Below are positions 23,236-31,092 of a stretch of 40,621 bases of DNA, piece after piece (positions within the stretch are counted from its first letter, which is position 1; every line of letters begins with the position of its first letter). This DNA is from an uncultured Porphyromonas sp. (lineage in GTDB: Bacteria > Bacteroidota > Bacteroidia > Bacteroidales > Porphyromonadaceae), in the NCBI RefSeq assembly GCF_902489635.1, contig NZ_CABUAN010000019.1:1-40621 (forward strand), given 5' to 3'. The notes under the pieces are model-generated. The model was not told the origin of the DNA, searched no databases, and saw nothing but the letters and a program-made list of their open reading frames with translations. Both the position numbers and the translations under genes were made by a program.

Positions 23236-23408
23236 CATGGGGGTATACCCACGTGGCAAATCGCAAATCCCCACGTGCGAAATAAAAATTCTCCACGTGG
23301 GCGAGAAATAAAACTTCGGAAGAATGAAATGAAACTTCGGAGGAATCAAATGAAACTTCGGAGGAATTTTTTCTTCCCCACGTGGAAAATGAAAAACAGC
23401 CACGTGGG
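23236..23408 (-). repeat. 22-bp palindromic tandem array 2 (eight units, inverted)
   Basis: Read on the minus strand, eight contiguous units start at 23408, 23386, 23364, 23343, 23322, 23301, 23279 and 23257. Units 1-2 and 6-8 have a CCACGTGG-type core (unit 7 CGCACGTGG); units 3-5 have CCTCCGAAG or CTTCCGAAG and are 21 bp. The unit following CCTCCGAAG is TTTCATTTGATT, identical to that in array 1, so both arrays share ancestry but lie in opposite orientation. Array 2 ends about 60 bp before the possible pyrB -7 element. Confidence 0.85.
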
Positions 23409-23465
23409 GATTGTTTTTTCGCCACACAACCTGAGCTAGCTCCTCTGTAGTCTCTTCCTTTTTTG

Positions 23466-23473
23466 TACCTTTA
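23466..23473 (+). promoter_or_regulatory. Possible pyrB promoter -7 element
   Basis: TACCTTTA, one base off TAnnTTTG, lies 29 bp before the pyrB ATG and is followed by CGG, the same TAyCTTTACGG string found in the repeat arms (22794-22805). No clear -33 TTG is seen. Confidence 0.35.
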
Positions 23474-23501
23474 CGGATGAATTGAATATAGCCTGTGCCT
23501 T

Positions 23502-24419
23502 ATGATGAAGCATATCGTATCTATCGAGCAGTGTGATGAGCAAGATATACTACGTATCTTGGATCGCGCTGCACTCTTTGAGGCCAATCCTAATCGCCAT
23601 CTAATGGATGGGATGGTGGGTGCCACCTTATTTTTCGAACCATCGACGCGTACCCGACTGAGCTTCGAGACGGCGGTCAATAGGTTGGGCGGACGAGTCA
23701 TCGGCTTCTCCGATCCTAAGTCCAGTAGCTCGACAAAGGGCGAGTCGCTCAAGGACACCCTACTCATCGTCTCTAACTATGCCGACGTGATCATCATGCG
23801 GCACTACCTAGAGGGTGCTGCGCTCTATGCTACAGAGGTCTCGCCCGTGCCGATTGTCAACGCTGGTGATGGTGCCAATCAGCACCCCTCGCAGACGCTC
23901 CTCGATCTCTACACGATCCGCTCTACACAAGGATCGCTCAAGGATCTACACATCGTGATGGTGGGCGACCTGCGCTTCGGACGTACGATCCACTCGCTCA
24001 TAGAGGGGATGCGCTTCTTCTCACCTCGCTTTACCTTTGTCGCACCGCCTGAGCTACGACTCCCCGAGGAGTACCGACAGTATTGCGATGAGCATCATCT
24101 ACGCTATGAGGAGACTTCGCTCTTTACCCCTGAGGTGATCGCCGATGCCGACATACTCTATATGACTCGAGTGCAGCGAGAGCGCTTTACCGATATGGAG
24201 GAGTATGAGCGTGTCAAGGATGTCTACATACTTAATAAGGAGATGCTACAAGGCACTAAGGACAATCTGCGCATCCTCCATCCCCTACCCCGTGTCAATG
24301 AGATTGCGATCGATGTGGATAGCAGTCCTAAGGCGGAGTACTTTCGCCAAGCTCAGAACGGACTCTACATACGTCAGTCGATACTCTGCGAGGTACTCGG
24401 TATAGAAGTTGATAAGTAA
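23502..24419 (+). CDS. pyrB: Aspartate carbamoyltransferase catalytic subunit
   Basis: PyrB joins carbamoyl phosphate and aspartate in the first committed step of pyrimidine synthesis. FFEPSTRTRLSFETAVNRLGG near residue 48 is the carbamoyl-phosphate-binding signature, followed by SSSTKGESL (Lys84-type loop). HPSQTLLDLYTI and HPLPRVNEI later in the sequence are also conserved. Length of 305 residues is normal. The start could be the first or second of two adjacent Met codons. The pyrI gene follows 13 bp later, so the two encode a class B-type ATCase holoenzyme. Confidence 0.96.
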   Translation: MMKHIVSIEQCDEQDILRILDRAALFEANPNRHLMDGMVGATLFFEPSTRTRLSFETAVNRLGGRVIGFSDPKSSSSTKGESLKDTLLIVSNYADVIIMRHYLEGAALYATEVSPVPIVNAGDGANQHPSQTLLDLYTIRSTQGSLKDLHIVMVGDLRFGRTIHSLIEGMRFFSPRFTFVAPPELRLPEEYRQYCDEHHLRYEETSLFTPEVIADADILYMTRVQRERFTDMEEYERVKDVYILNKEMLQGTKDNLRILHPLPRVNEIAIDVDSSPKAEYFRQAQNGLYIRQSILCEVLGIEVDK

Positions 24420-24432
24420 CACACTACACACT

Positions 24433-24918
24433 ATGAATGCTAAGTCTCAGAAAGCTCTAATCAAGCAGCAAGAGGGGATGATGGTCACAGCCATCTGCAA
24501 TGGCACCGTGATAGATCATATTCCCCCCAGAAAGCTCTTTAAGATAGCCCACCTCTTACAGCTCGAAGGTATGGAGGAGCCTATCACGATAGGCAACAAC
24601 TTAGATAGTCGCTACCTAGGCAAGAAGGGGATCATCAAGATCTCCGGACGGATGCTCTCCGATGAGGAGGCAAGCCGTATAGCACTCCTCGCCCCAGATG
24701 TGCATGTCAATATAATTAAGGACTATGAGGTGGTGGAAAAGCGGACGCTACACCTGCCCGAGGAGATTATTGGCTTCGTCAAGTGCCCCAATGCTAAGTG
24801 CATTACGAACAATGAGCCCGTGCGTACGCACTTTCACCTCATCGATGCTGAGCACGAGGTGCTACGCTGTCACTACTGCGGACGAAAAGTATCGGAGGAG
24901 CGTATCGAGCTACTCTAG
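24433..24918 (+). CDS. pyrI: Aspartate carbamoyltransferase regulatory subunit
   Basis: PyrI binds allosteric nucleotides and joins PyrB trimers. The 161-residue product starts at MNAKSQKALIKQQ; an earlier in-frame ATG at 24409 lies inside pyrB and is unlikely. The N-terminal nucleotide-binding domain (VTAICNGTVIDHIPPRKLFKI) is followed by a C-terminal zinc domain with four cysteines (CPNAKC and CHYCG). It is 13 bp after pyrB and 35 bp before lemA. Confidence 0.95.
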   Translation: MNAKSQKALIKQQEGMMVTAICNGTVIDHIPPRKLFKIAHLLQLEGMEEPITIGNNLDSRYLGKKGIIKISGRMLSDEEASRIALLAPDVHVNIIKDYEVVEKRTLHLPEEIIGFVKCPNAKCITNNEPVRTHFHLIDAEHEVLRCHYCGRKVSEERIELL

Positions 24919-24953
24919 TCAACGAACTCACTAACAAACAAAGACTTAATACT

Positions 24954-25574
24954 ATGACAAATCAATCTACAGCCACCAAGTCACGTCGTGGTCTGACGAT
25001 CACAATTATCATCGTGGCGGTCGTACTGCTCCTTGTCTTCTGGGGCGTGGGTCAGTACAACTCGCTCGTGAAGCTAGACGAGCAGGTCAACAGCTCGTGG
25101 AGCCAAGTGGAGAACCAATACCAGCGCCGTGCCGACCTCATCCCCAATCTTGTGGAGACAGTCAAGGGCTACGCCTCTCATGAGCGTGAGACCCTAGAGG
25201 GAGTGATCAATGCCCGCGCTAAGGCTTCACAGCCCATCGTCCCATCTGGCGAGGGGATGACTCAAGAGCAACTCAATCAATTCCAGCAAGCTCAGGGGGA
25301 CCTAACCAGTGCGCTTAGCAAACTGATGGTTGTCGTGGAGCGTTACCCCGAGCTCAAGGCAGACGAAAACTTCCGCCAGCTACAGGCTCAGCTAGAGGGT
25401 ACGGAAAACCGTATCACGGCGGCCCGCATGGACTTTAATAACCAGACACAGCAGTACAATACGAAGATACGTCACTTCCCGACGAATATCTGCGCTGGTA
25501 TCTTTGGCTTCCGCCAGCGTCCTTACTTCCAGGCAGAGGCTGGTGCAGAGCAAGCTCCTCAAGTAAAGTTTTAG
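24954..25574 (+). CDS. lemA: LemA family protein
   Basis: The 206-residue product has an N-terminal membrane helix (residues ~13-35, LTITIIIVAVVLLLVFWGVG). The LemA domain follows, with YNSLVKLDEQVNSSWSQVENQYQRRADLIPNLVETVKGYASHE as the hallmark and the closing ENRITAARMDFN and FPTNICAGIFGF segments. LemA proteins are inner-membrane-anchored coiled-coil proteins of uncertain role, very often paired with a TPM-domain protein as here. The partner follows after a 104-bp gap that contains palindromes at 25601-25616. Confidence 0.93.
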   Translation: MTNQSTATKSRRGLTITIIIVAVVLLLVFWGVGQYNSLVKLDEQVNSSWSQVENQYQRRADLIPNLVETVKGYASHERETLEGVINARAKASQPIVPSGEGMTQEQLNQFQQAQGDLTSALSKLMVVVERYPELKADENFRQLQAQLEGTENRITAARMDFNNQTQQYNTKIRHFPTNICAGIFGFRQRPYFQAEAGAEQAPQVKF

Positions 25575-25589
25575 TTGTTAGAGGTAGAG

Positions 25590-25660
25590 GGATAGGACTT
25601 CACTAGAGCTCTAGTGGCACTAGTGAGCCTAGCCCTCCTCTCTCTCTAACTTCTAATCTC
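25590..25660. other. Palindrome cluster between lemA and the TPM gene
   Basis: CACTAGAGCTCTAGTG (25601-25616) is a perfect 16-base palindrome and CACTAGTG follows at 25619-25626; outer AGAGGG and CCCTCCTCT can extend the fold. The gap then ends in CTAACTTCTAATCTCTAACC, similar to the linker in the 1-179 and 22700-22862 repeat arms. No T-tract follows, so it is not an obvious terminator. Confidence 0.5.
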
Positions 25661-25678
25661 TAACCTCTAGACTCCCCC

Positions 25679-26968
25679 ATGAAGCGCACCTTACTCTTAC
25701 TCGGACTACTGCTATCCTTTTGGGCACTGCCTGCTCAGAAGGCTGTCTCGTGGGAGGATATCCCGAACGTACAGCTACAGGACAGCACGCAGTTTGTCTC
25801 CGACGTAGCGCACATCATCGAGCCCGAAGCGCGACAACGAATCAACGAAGCGATCCTAAGCATGCGCCAGACGCATGGCGTGGAGGGGGTCGTCATCACC
25901 CTCCCCACCATCGGTCAGAGTGGCTCTATCGAAGATCTCGCACGAGAGATACTTCGTGGCTGGGGCGTAGGCTCTAAGATAGACAATAGTGGCTTCGTCA
26001 TGCTCATCTCGCTAGATAGTCGTCAGATACGCATCGAGACGGGCTACGGACTAGAGGGCGTGCTACCAGATGCCCTCTGTAGTCAGATCATCGCTCATCG
26101 TATGGTGCCACACTTCAAGCGTGGAGACTATAGTACAGGTATCCTCTCTGGCGTGCAGGCGATACAAGAGACGATCACGGCAAACTACGAGGGGGCGACG
26201 CGCACCGATGGTACCGAGGAGGATCAAGTGGCGGATGGCGTATTCAATGGATTGGTAGTCCTCTTGGTGCTGATCCTCTGTGTCGTCATGCTGGTCTCTT
26301 ACAAAGACGAGCAGACAGCTCCGGAGCAGCGCATCAAGCGACTCAACAGGCAGATCCTAGGCTTCCTATTCATAGCTTTGATCTTAATGATCGGTGGGAG
26401 CTTCCTCTTGATAGCAGGTGCCATCGTAGTACTCCTTGCTCTCTATGCAATCCTGCGCCACCGTCTCTCTCTAGAGGCACTCATCTGTCGCACATGTCAC
26501 CAGAGCAAGCTACAGACTCTCTCAGACACGGCTAAGCTGTCGCTACTCACGCCTGCACAGCAGCTGGAGGAGCGACTCGGCAGTGTGCACTACCTCGTCA
26601 AGCAGTGTGATAATTGTGGAGCCGTGGAGCGTTATGGCGAGGTAGCCGGTAACTCCCCCTACAAGCGTTGTCCGCACTGCGGGACCTATGCGCTACAACA
26701 CATCGGTACGCGTCGACTGCGCTCTACTGATCGGCATATCGCCTACATCCATCGTCAGGAGTATCACTGTCTCTACTGCGATCAAGACCATCACACAGAC
26801 GAGACTGTCTACAAAGAGAGCAACTCTGCTCTAGGCGGAGCTATACTCGGCGGTATCATCGGTAGCTCCCTCGGACGAGGCGGTGGTGGTTTCGGTGGCG
26901 GAGGCTTCGGCGGCGGAGGCTTCGGTGGCGGTTCAGGCGGTGGCGGCGGTGCCACTGGAGGCTGGTAA
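25679..26968 (+). CDS. TPM-domain membrane protein with Gly-rich tail
   Basis: The 429-residue protein has a signal peptide (to about PAQKA) and a TPM domain at residues ~38-160 (DSTQFVSDVAHIIEPEARQRINEAI, then EILRGWGVGSKIDNSGFVMLIS, and GYGLEGVLPDALCSQI). Two membrane segments follow (about 190-207 and 220-248). The cytoplasmic part has four CxxC pairs (CRTC, CDNC, CPHC, CLYC), probably two zinc ribbons. The C-terminus is a low-complexity GGGFGGGGFGGG run ending in GATGGW, as in other proteins of this family. TPM proteins have been linked to photosystem repair in plants; the bacterial role is unclear. Pairing with lemA is conserved. Confidence 0.88.
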   Translation: MKRTLLLLGLLLSFWALPAQKAVSWEDIPNVQLQDSTQFVSDVAHIIEPEARQRINEAILSMRQTHGVEGVVITLPTIGQSGSIEDLAREILRGWGVGSKIDNSGFVMLISLDSRQIRIETGYGLEGVLPDALCSQIIAHRMVPHFKRGDYSTGILSGVQAIQETITANYEGATRTDGTEEDQVADGVFNGLVVLLVLILCVVMLVSYKDEQTAPEQRIKRLNRQILGFLFIALILMIGGSFLLIAGAIVVLLALYAILRHRLSLEALICRTCHQSKLQTLSDTAKLSLLTPAQQLEERLGSVHYLVKQCDNCGAVERYGEVAGNSPYKRCPHCGTYALQHIGTRRLRSTDRHIAYIHRQEYHCLYCDQDHHTDETVYKESNSALGGAILGGIIGSSLGRGGGGFGGGGFGGGGFGGGSGGGGGATGGW

Positions 26969-26998
26969 ACGTGTACTACACCTTATATCTTAGGCATT

Positions 26999-28021
26999 AT
27001 GTCCATACTACTCTACTTCTTACTGCTCATACTAGGCTTGGTCATGATCACGGCTGGGGCCAACTTCCTCACCAATGGATCTGTGACGATCGCTGAGCGA
27101 CTGGGCGTGTCGCAACTGGTGATCGGTCTCACGATCGTAGGCTTTGGCACCTCAGCCCCTGAGTTAGTCGTGAGCATCACCTCGGCGCTAGCCAACAAGC
27201 CGGACATAGCCATCGCCAACGTGGTAGGAAGTAACATCGCCAATATCCTCCTCATCCTAGGCGTCAGTGCTATGATCTACCCGATCCGTGTGACGCACGA
27301 CGCTATGAAGAGAGACATCCCGATCGCCATGCTGGTCACAGCCATCTGTCTAGTTATGGCGAGCGATAATCTCCTCACGGGTGGCTTCTCGGGCAACATC
27401 ATCGATCGTGGCGACGGCATCGTGCTCCTCTGCTTCCTCATCTTCTACCTTTATCTAGCCTTCATGTCTGCGGCCAAGGAAAAGGCACCCGAGCCTGATC
27501 TCTCGTCACTAGAAGATGATGCAGATAAGTCTAAGGCAAAGCATGCAACCAGGACACTGCTAATCTCTATCGCTAAGGTCATCGGGGGACTCGCACTACT
27601 GGTCTTCGGTGGACGTCTATTCGTAGACAATGCCTCTAGTATAGCACGCTCGTGGGGTGTGAGCGAAGCAATCATCGGACTCACCATCGTTGCCATCGGC
27701 ACCTCACTACCAGAGCTGGCCACCTCGATCGTAGCAGCCGTCAAGCGTCAGCCCGACTTAGCCATCGGCAACGTCGTGGGAAGCAGCATCTTCAACATCC
27801 TCTTCATCCTCGGTGCCTCTGCCACAATCACGCCTCTAGTACCAGCTGGCATACAGCTCCTGGACTATCTGATGATGCTGGTGGCTGTCTTCCTCCTCTT
27901 TATCTTTAGCAACGTACTCGGACGAGCCATGATCAGCCGCAAGGAGGGCATTGCCCTGCTCGCCGTCTACGTAGCCTATATGACCTACCTTATCCTCCAG
28001 TCGCTAGGCGTCGGCATCTAA
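26999..28021 (+). CDS. CaCA-family sodium/calcium exchanger (YrbG-like)
   Basis: The 340-residue protein has about ten membrane segments and two homologous alpha-repeats: GFGTSAPELVVSITSAL with GSNIANILLILG in the first half, and AIGTSLPELATSIVAAV with GSSIFNILFILG in the second. These are the ion-binding motifs of K+-dependent-type Na+/Ca2+ antiporters. The middle contains a soluble acidic loop (SLEDDADKSKAKHA). It lies 30 bp after the TPM gene and may be cotranscribed. Ion selectivity is inference from the family. Confidence 0.92.
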   Translation: MSILLYFLLLILGLVMITAGANFLTNGSVTIAERLGVSQLVIGLTIVGFGTSAPELVVSITSALANKPDIAIANVVGSNIANILLILGVSAMIYPIRVTHDAMKRDIPIAMLVTAICLVMASDNLLTGGFSGNIIDRGDGIVLLCFLIFYLYLAFMSAAKEKAPEPDLSSLEDDADKSKAKHATRTLLISIAKVIGGLALLVFGGRLFVDNASSIARSWGVSEAIIGLTIVAIGTSLPELATSIVAAVKRQPDLAIGNVVGSSIFNILFILGASATITPLVPAGIQLLDYLMMLVAVFLLFIFSNVLGRAMISRKEGIALLAVYVAYMTYLILQSLGVGI

Positions 28022-28215
28022 CCACTCAGCCGCTCCCCCTTCAGCACTCGTTTTACAGAGTCATCTGGTTTAGCAAACTGCAGGATGCACTTTTACGGGC
28101 CTTTGAGTCTCTGGGGAAGGTCGAGCGATCACCGCTAATCGCTTCATTTTGTATCTTTGCACCTGTGGAGGCCATCGCTCTAGGGTGAGAGCCTCCCAGT
28201 GACGTATCATGGATA
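28022..28215. other. Spacer before rnpB with promoter and hairpin
   Basis: The stretch holds no gene. A TATCTTTG element (28152-28159) matches the Bacteroidetes -7 consensus and is followed by a stem of GGAGGC (28167-28172) with GCCTCC (28191-28196) or an alternative GCTCT/AGAGC inner stem. Confidence 0.6.
28152..28159 (+). promoter_or_regulatory. rnpB promoter -7 element
   Basis: TATCTTTG fits TAnnTTTG, with a predicted transcription start near 28165. I see no clear TTG 20 bp upstream. Confidence 0.55.
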
Positions 28216-28612
28216 TGGCAGTAGATCGGCTTGTCGCTGTCGCTACTGGATGAGAGCCTCGGCTCTGCATCTCGTGCGAGAGAGGAAAGTCCGGGCAACG
28301 CAGAGTACCATACTCCCTAACAGAGAGCTATCCGCGAGGGTAGGTGACGTGTAGAAGAGAATGACCGCCTAGAGGTGCCTCGGCACGCTAGGTAAGGGTG
28401 AGAAGGTGAGGTAAGAGCTCACCAGCAGTGTGGGTGACCCACTGGCTGTACACACTATGGGTTGCAAGATCAAGTATACCGACGCTATGAGGGCTGCTCG
28501 TCCTAGTCGGAGGGTAGATTGCTAGAGGCACTCGGCAACGGGTGTCGTAGATAAATGACAAGCACCACTCCTCGTGAGTGGCACAGAACCCGGCTTATAG
28601 ACCTACTGTCCT
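28216..28612 (+). ncRNA. rnpB: RNase P RNA (bacterial type A)
   Basis: The RNA is the catalytic component of RNase P, which removes 5' leaders from pre-tRNAs. The universal core GAGGAAAGTCCGGGC (28282-28296) and its partner ACAGAACCCGGCTTA (28583-28597) form P4 and the flanking conserved region. The P1 stem pairs GGCAGTAG (28217-28224) with CTACTGTC (28603-28610). GGGTTGCAAGATCAAG and ACAAGCACC-like internal segments are also typical. Boundaries are set by P1 and may be off by a few bases. It lies between the CaCA exchanger and the YihY gene, on the same strand. Confidence 0.93.
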
Positions 28613-28705
28613 CTCCGTGATTCGCTTCGCCAGCGCCGGGCGAGGTGATGCCCAGCAAAGCACACCTCCCTGTCGTACCATATATAATATAGTATCACTA
28701 ACTTC

Positions 28706-30160
28706 ATGCCACAACATACCAACTCTATACGACATAAGCGTTCCAGCTCTAAGCAAGCTACAACTGTAGAGCACGCTGCTCGCAAGCCCTCCACCTGGGT
28801 GCGCAAGCTCAAGGTGGGAGCCTACAAGGTGGTTCGCTTCCTCACGAGCGACATGTGGCACATACAGCCACAGGAGGTGCGAGGCTTCCGACGGCTCTAC
28901 ATCAATACGCTCAAGGCTCTCTATATGGCCATCAAGGGCTATGTGGATCAACGGTTGAGTCGCCATGCCTCGGCACTGACCTACCGGACGTTTCTTTCTA
29001 TCGTGCCGATGCTCGCACTTCTTGTAGCTTTTGCCAAGGGCTTTGGTTTTCAAGACACGATCTACGACTTTCTGATGACCTATATGCCAGGGCATCAGAA
29101 CGAACTGGACACGATGATGGGCTTTGTGGAGAACTATCTAGGACAGGTACAGGGAGGGCTCTTCTTAGGGGTCGGCTTGGTGCTGTTTCTCTACACGATC
29201 TTCCTCCTTTTGGACACGATCGAGCAGACCTTCAACGTCATCTGGGGGGTGCCGCGAGGACGCTCCATAGGACGTAAGCTGACGGACTACATCACGATGG
29301 TCGTGCTACTGCCTATCTTGATGACGCTCTCATCGGGAATGACCGTGATGATGGCGACGATAAAGAACACGTGGTTCAACGACTACATACTCTTCACGCC
29401 TCTGTGGGAGTTTATGCTCAAGCTCTTCCCGTACATCATCCTCATCTTTATGTTTGCGGGTATATTTATGGCACTGCCTAACACCCGTGTCAAGTTCCTC
29501 CCAGCACTCATCGCTGGTGCCATAGCTGGTAGTGCCTTCCAAATCCTGCAGGCACTCTACGTCAGCGGTATCCTATGGATCTCTAAGTACAATGCTATCT
29601 ATGGTGGATTTGCCGCTATACCGCTCTTGCTCTTATGGCTGCAGGTGGTCTGGTCGATCACCCTCTTTAGTGCTAAGCTATGCTTCTCCATACAGAATGT
29701 GGTGAACTTTACTTACGCCAAGGATGCGACCAATGTCTCCCCTCGCTACTCCGACTTCCTGACGGTTCTGGTGATGGCTCACATCGTGCAGCGCTTCCTC
29801 GATCACACCGAGCCTGAGCCGCATGATATACCTTCGCTCTCAGAGGCTTGTCACCTGCCGATCAATCAGACCAGTGAGATCATCGCCAAGCTACTCGAGG
29901 AGGAACTGATCATCGAGGTCGTCTATAGCTCTCGTGACAAGGAGCTACACTACAACCTAGCCGTCGATCCCGACCTACTGACCGTGGGGTACCTCCTGGA
30001 TCGTATGGATCGCTCAGGACATCGTAACCACATGCTCACGCAGCAGCAGTTTGCCGAGGAGTGGGAGCTGGTGGTCGCTTCACGTCGTGCCTTTACGGAG
30101 CCACCAGTGACGACGCTGCTCGCAGACCTGCCTCTAGGCAGAAAACCCTCAACCACCTAA
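28706..30160 (+). CDS. YihY/UPF0761 family membrane protein
   Basis: The 484-residue protein has a basic N-terminal tail. A YihY domain with six membrane segments follows (about residues 110-330), beginning SRHASALTYRTFLSIVPMLALLVAFAKGF, the family hallmark. LLLLWLQVVWSITLFSAKLCFSIQ closes it. The C-terminal ~130 residues are soluble and resemble a winged-helix-like extension (SLSEACHLPINQTSEIIAKLLEEELI) found in longer members of the family. The family was once called ribonuclease BN but does not have that activity. The function remains unknown. The patatin gene follows 11 bp later. Confidence 0.9.
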   Translation: MPQHTNSIRHKRSSSKQATTVEHAARKPSTWVRKLKVGAYKVVRFLTSDMWHIQPQEVRGFRRLYINTLKALYMAIKGYVDQRLSRHASALTYRTFLSIVPMLALLVAFAKGFGFQDTIYDFLMTYMPGHQNELDTMMGFVENYLGQVQGGLFLGVGLVLFLYTIFLLLDTIEQTFNVIWGVPRGRSIGRKLTDYITMVVLLPILMTLSSGMTVMMATIKNTWFNDYILFTPLWEFMLKLFPYIILIFMFAGIFMALPNTRVKFLPALIAGAIAGSAFQILQALYVSGILWISKYNAIYGGFAAIPLLLLWLQVVWSITLFSAKLCFSIQNVVNFTYAKDATNVSPRYSDFLTVLVMAHIVQRFLDHTEPEPHDIPSLSEACHLPINQTSEIIAKLLEEELIIEVVYSSRDKELHYNLAVDPDLLTVGYLLDRMDRSGHRNHMLTQQQFAEEWELVVASRRAFTEPPVTTLLADLPLGRKPSTT

Positions 30161-30171
30161 ATGAACCTGAT

Positions 30172-31089
30172 ATGGCACTCAACACTTCTGATCTAAAAGC
30201 TCAGGGAGAGCGTCTCATAGAGCGTAGCTCTGCCCTCATATCCACTTCGCTCGATAAGCTGGTAGAGCGTGTCCGCACATGGACTTACGGCAAGCGACCT
30301 ACCTTCGGTCTCGCTCTCTGTGGCGGAGCTGCTCGTGGGCTAGCCTACATAGGTGTCTTTCGTTTTCTAGAGGAGCATAACGTACGCCCTGACATCATCG
30401 CCGGGACTAGCGTCGGCTCGCTCATGGGTGCTCTCTATGCAGACGGATACAGCAGTGAGGAGATCTATGATCTGTCGTCACACTTTGGCTTCATGAATAT
30501 GACCTCGCTGACTGCTCCGAGGCTCTCACTGCTCAAGACCAATAAGTATCGGCAATTTCTCAAAGAGACCCTACGCCATGAGCGCATTGAAGATCTACCG
30601 ATCCCCATGCACATCATCGCGACCAACTTGAATAAAGCCGAGGCGCGTGACTTTACAAAGGGTGACCTAGCCTCTACCGTGGTGGCTTCCTGCTCGATAC
30701 CGATCCTCTTCGAGCCGGTTATCATCGATGGCGAGCAGTATGTCGATGGTGGGGTCTTTATGAATCTCCCCGCACGTCCTATCCGTGAGTCGTGCGACTT
30801 CCTCCTCGGGATCAACCTAAGCCCGGAGGTGGACAATACGCCTACGAAAAACATACTTCGCCTCTCGGACCGTCTCATTCGCATTATGATGCGTGCTAAT
30901 GTGACTATCGATCTAGAGCTATGCGATGTCGTACTTCAGTCGCCACTGCTCTCGCACTTTGGTGCCTACGATGTATCTCCCGTAGATATCATCTCAGACA
31001 TTGGCTACCAGCTCATCAGCAAGGCATACGAAGAGGAGGAGCAGTTTAGAGAGATCATCGATCTACTCTCACAAGAGGGCAAAGCATAG
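30172..31089 (+). CDS. Patatin-like phospholipase
   Basis: The 305-residue protein has the full patatin set: oxyanion-hole GGAARG (CGGAARGLAYIGVF, residues ~48-61), nucleophile motif GTSVG with Ser80, and the catalytic DGG with Asp192 (YVDGGVFMN). It probably hydrolyses acyl esters of phospholipids or related lipids. No signal peptide is seen, so it acts in the cytoplasm or on the inner membrane surface. I start at the ATG at 30172 (MALNTSDLK); an in-frame ATG at 30061 lies within the YihY gene and would add 37 residues of unrelated sequence. The GH13 gene follows three bases later. Confidence 0.9.
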   Translation: MALNTSDLKAQGERLIERSSALISTSLDKLVERVRTWTYGKRPTFGLALCGGAARGLAYIGVFRFLEEHNVRPDIIAGTSVGSLMGALYADGYSSEEIYDLSSHFGFMNMTSLTAPRLSLLKTNKYRQFLKETLRHERIEDLPIPMHIIATNLNKAEARDFTKGDLASTVVASCSIPILFEPVIIDGEQYVDGGVFMNLPARPIRESCDFLLGINLSPEVDNTPTKNILRLSDRLIRIMMRANVTIDLELCDVVLQSPLLSHFGAYDVSPVDIISDIGYQLISKAYEEEEQFREIIDLLSQEGKA

Positions 31090-31092
31090 GCT

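Noticed and set aside
22839..23408. CRISPR array
   Set aside because: The units are contiguous with 12-14 bp AT-rich linkers that partly repeat themselves, there are no unique 30-bp spacers, and no cas genes are nearby.
23206..23439. Three overlapping open frames on both strands through array 2
   Set aside because: They have the same origin as in array 1; none shows codon structure or homology.
28630..28670. Terminator after rnpB (GAGGTG/CACCTC stem)
   Set aside because: A stem can be drawn but no T-tract follows; evidence is too weak for a feature.
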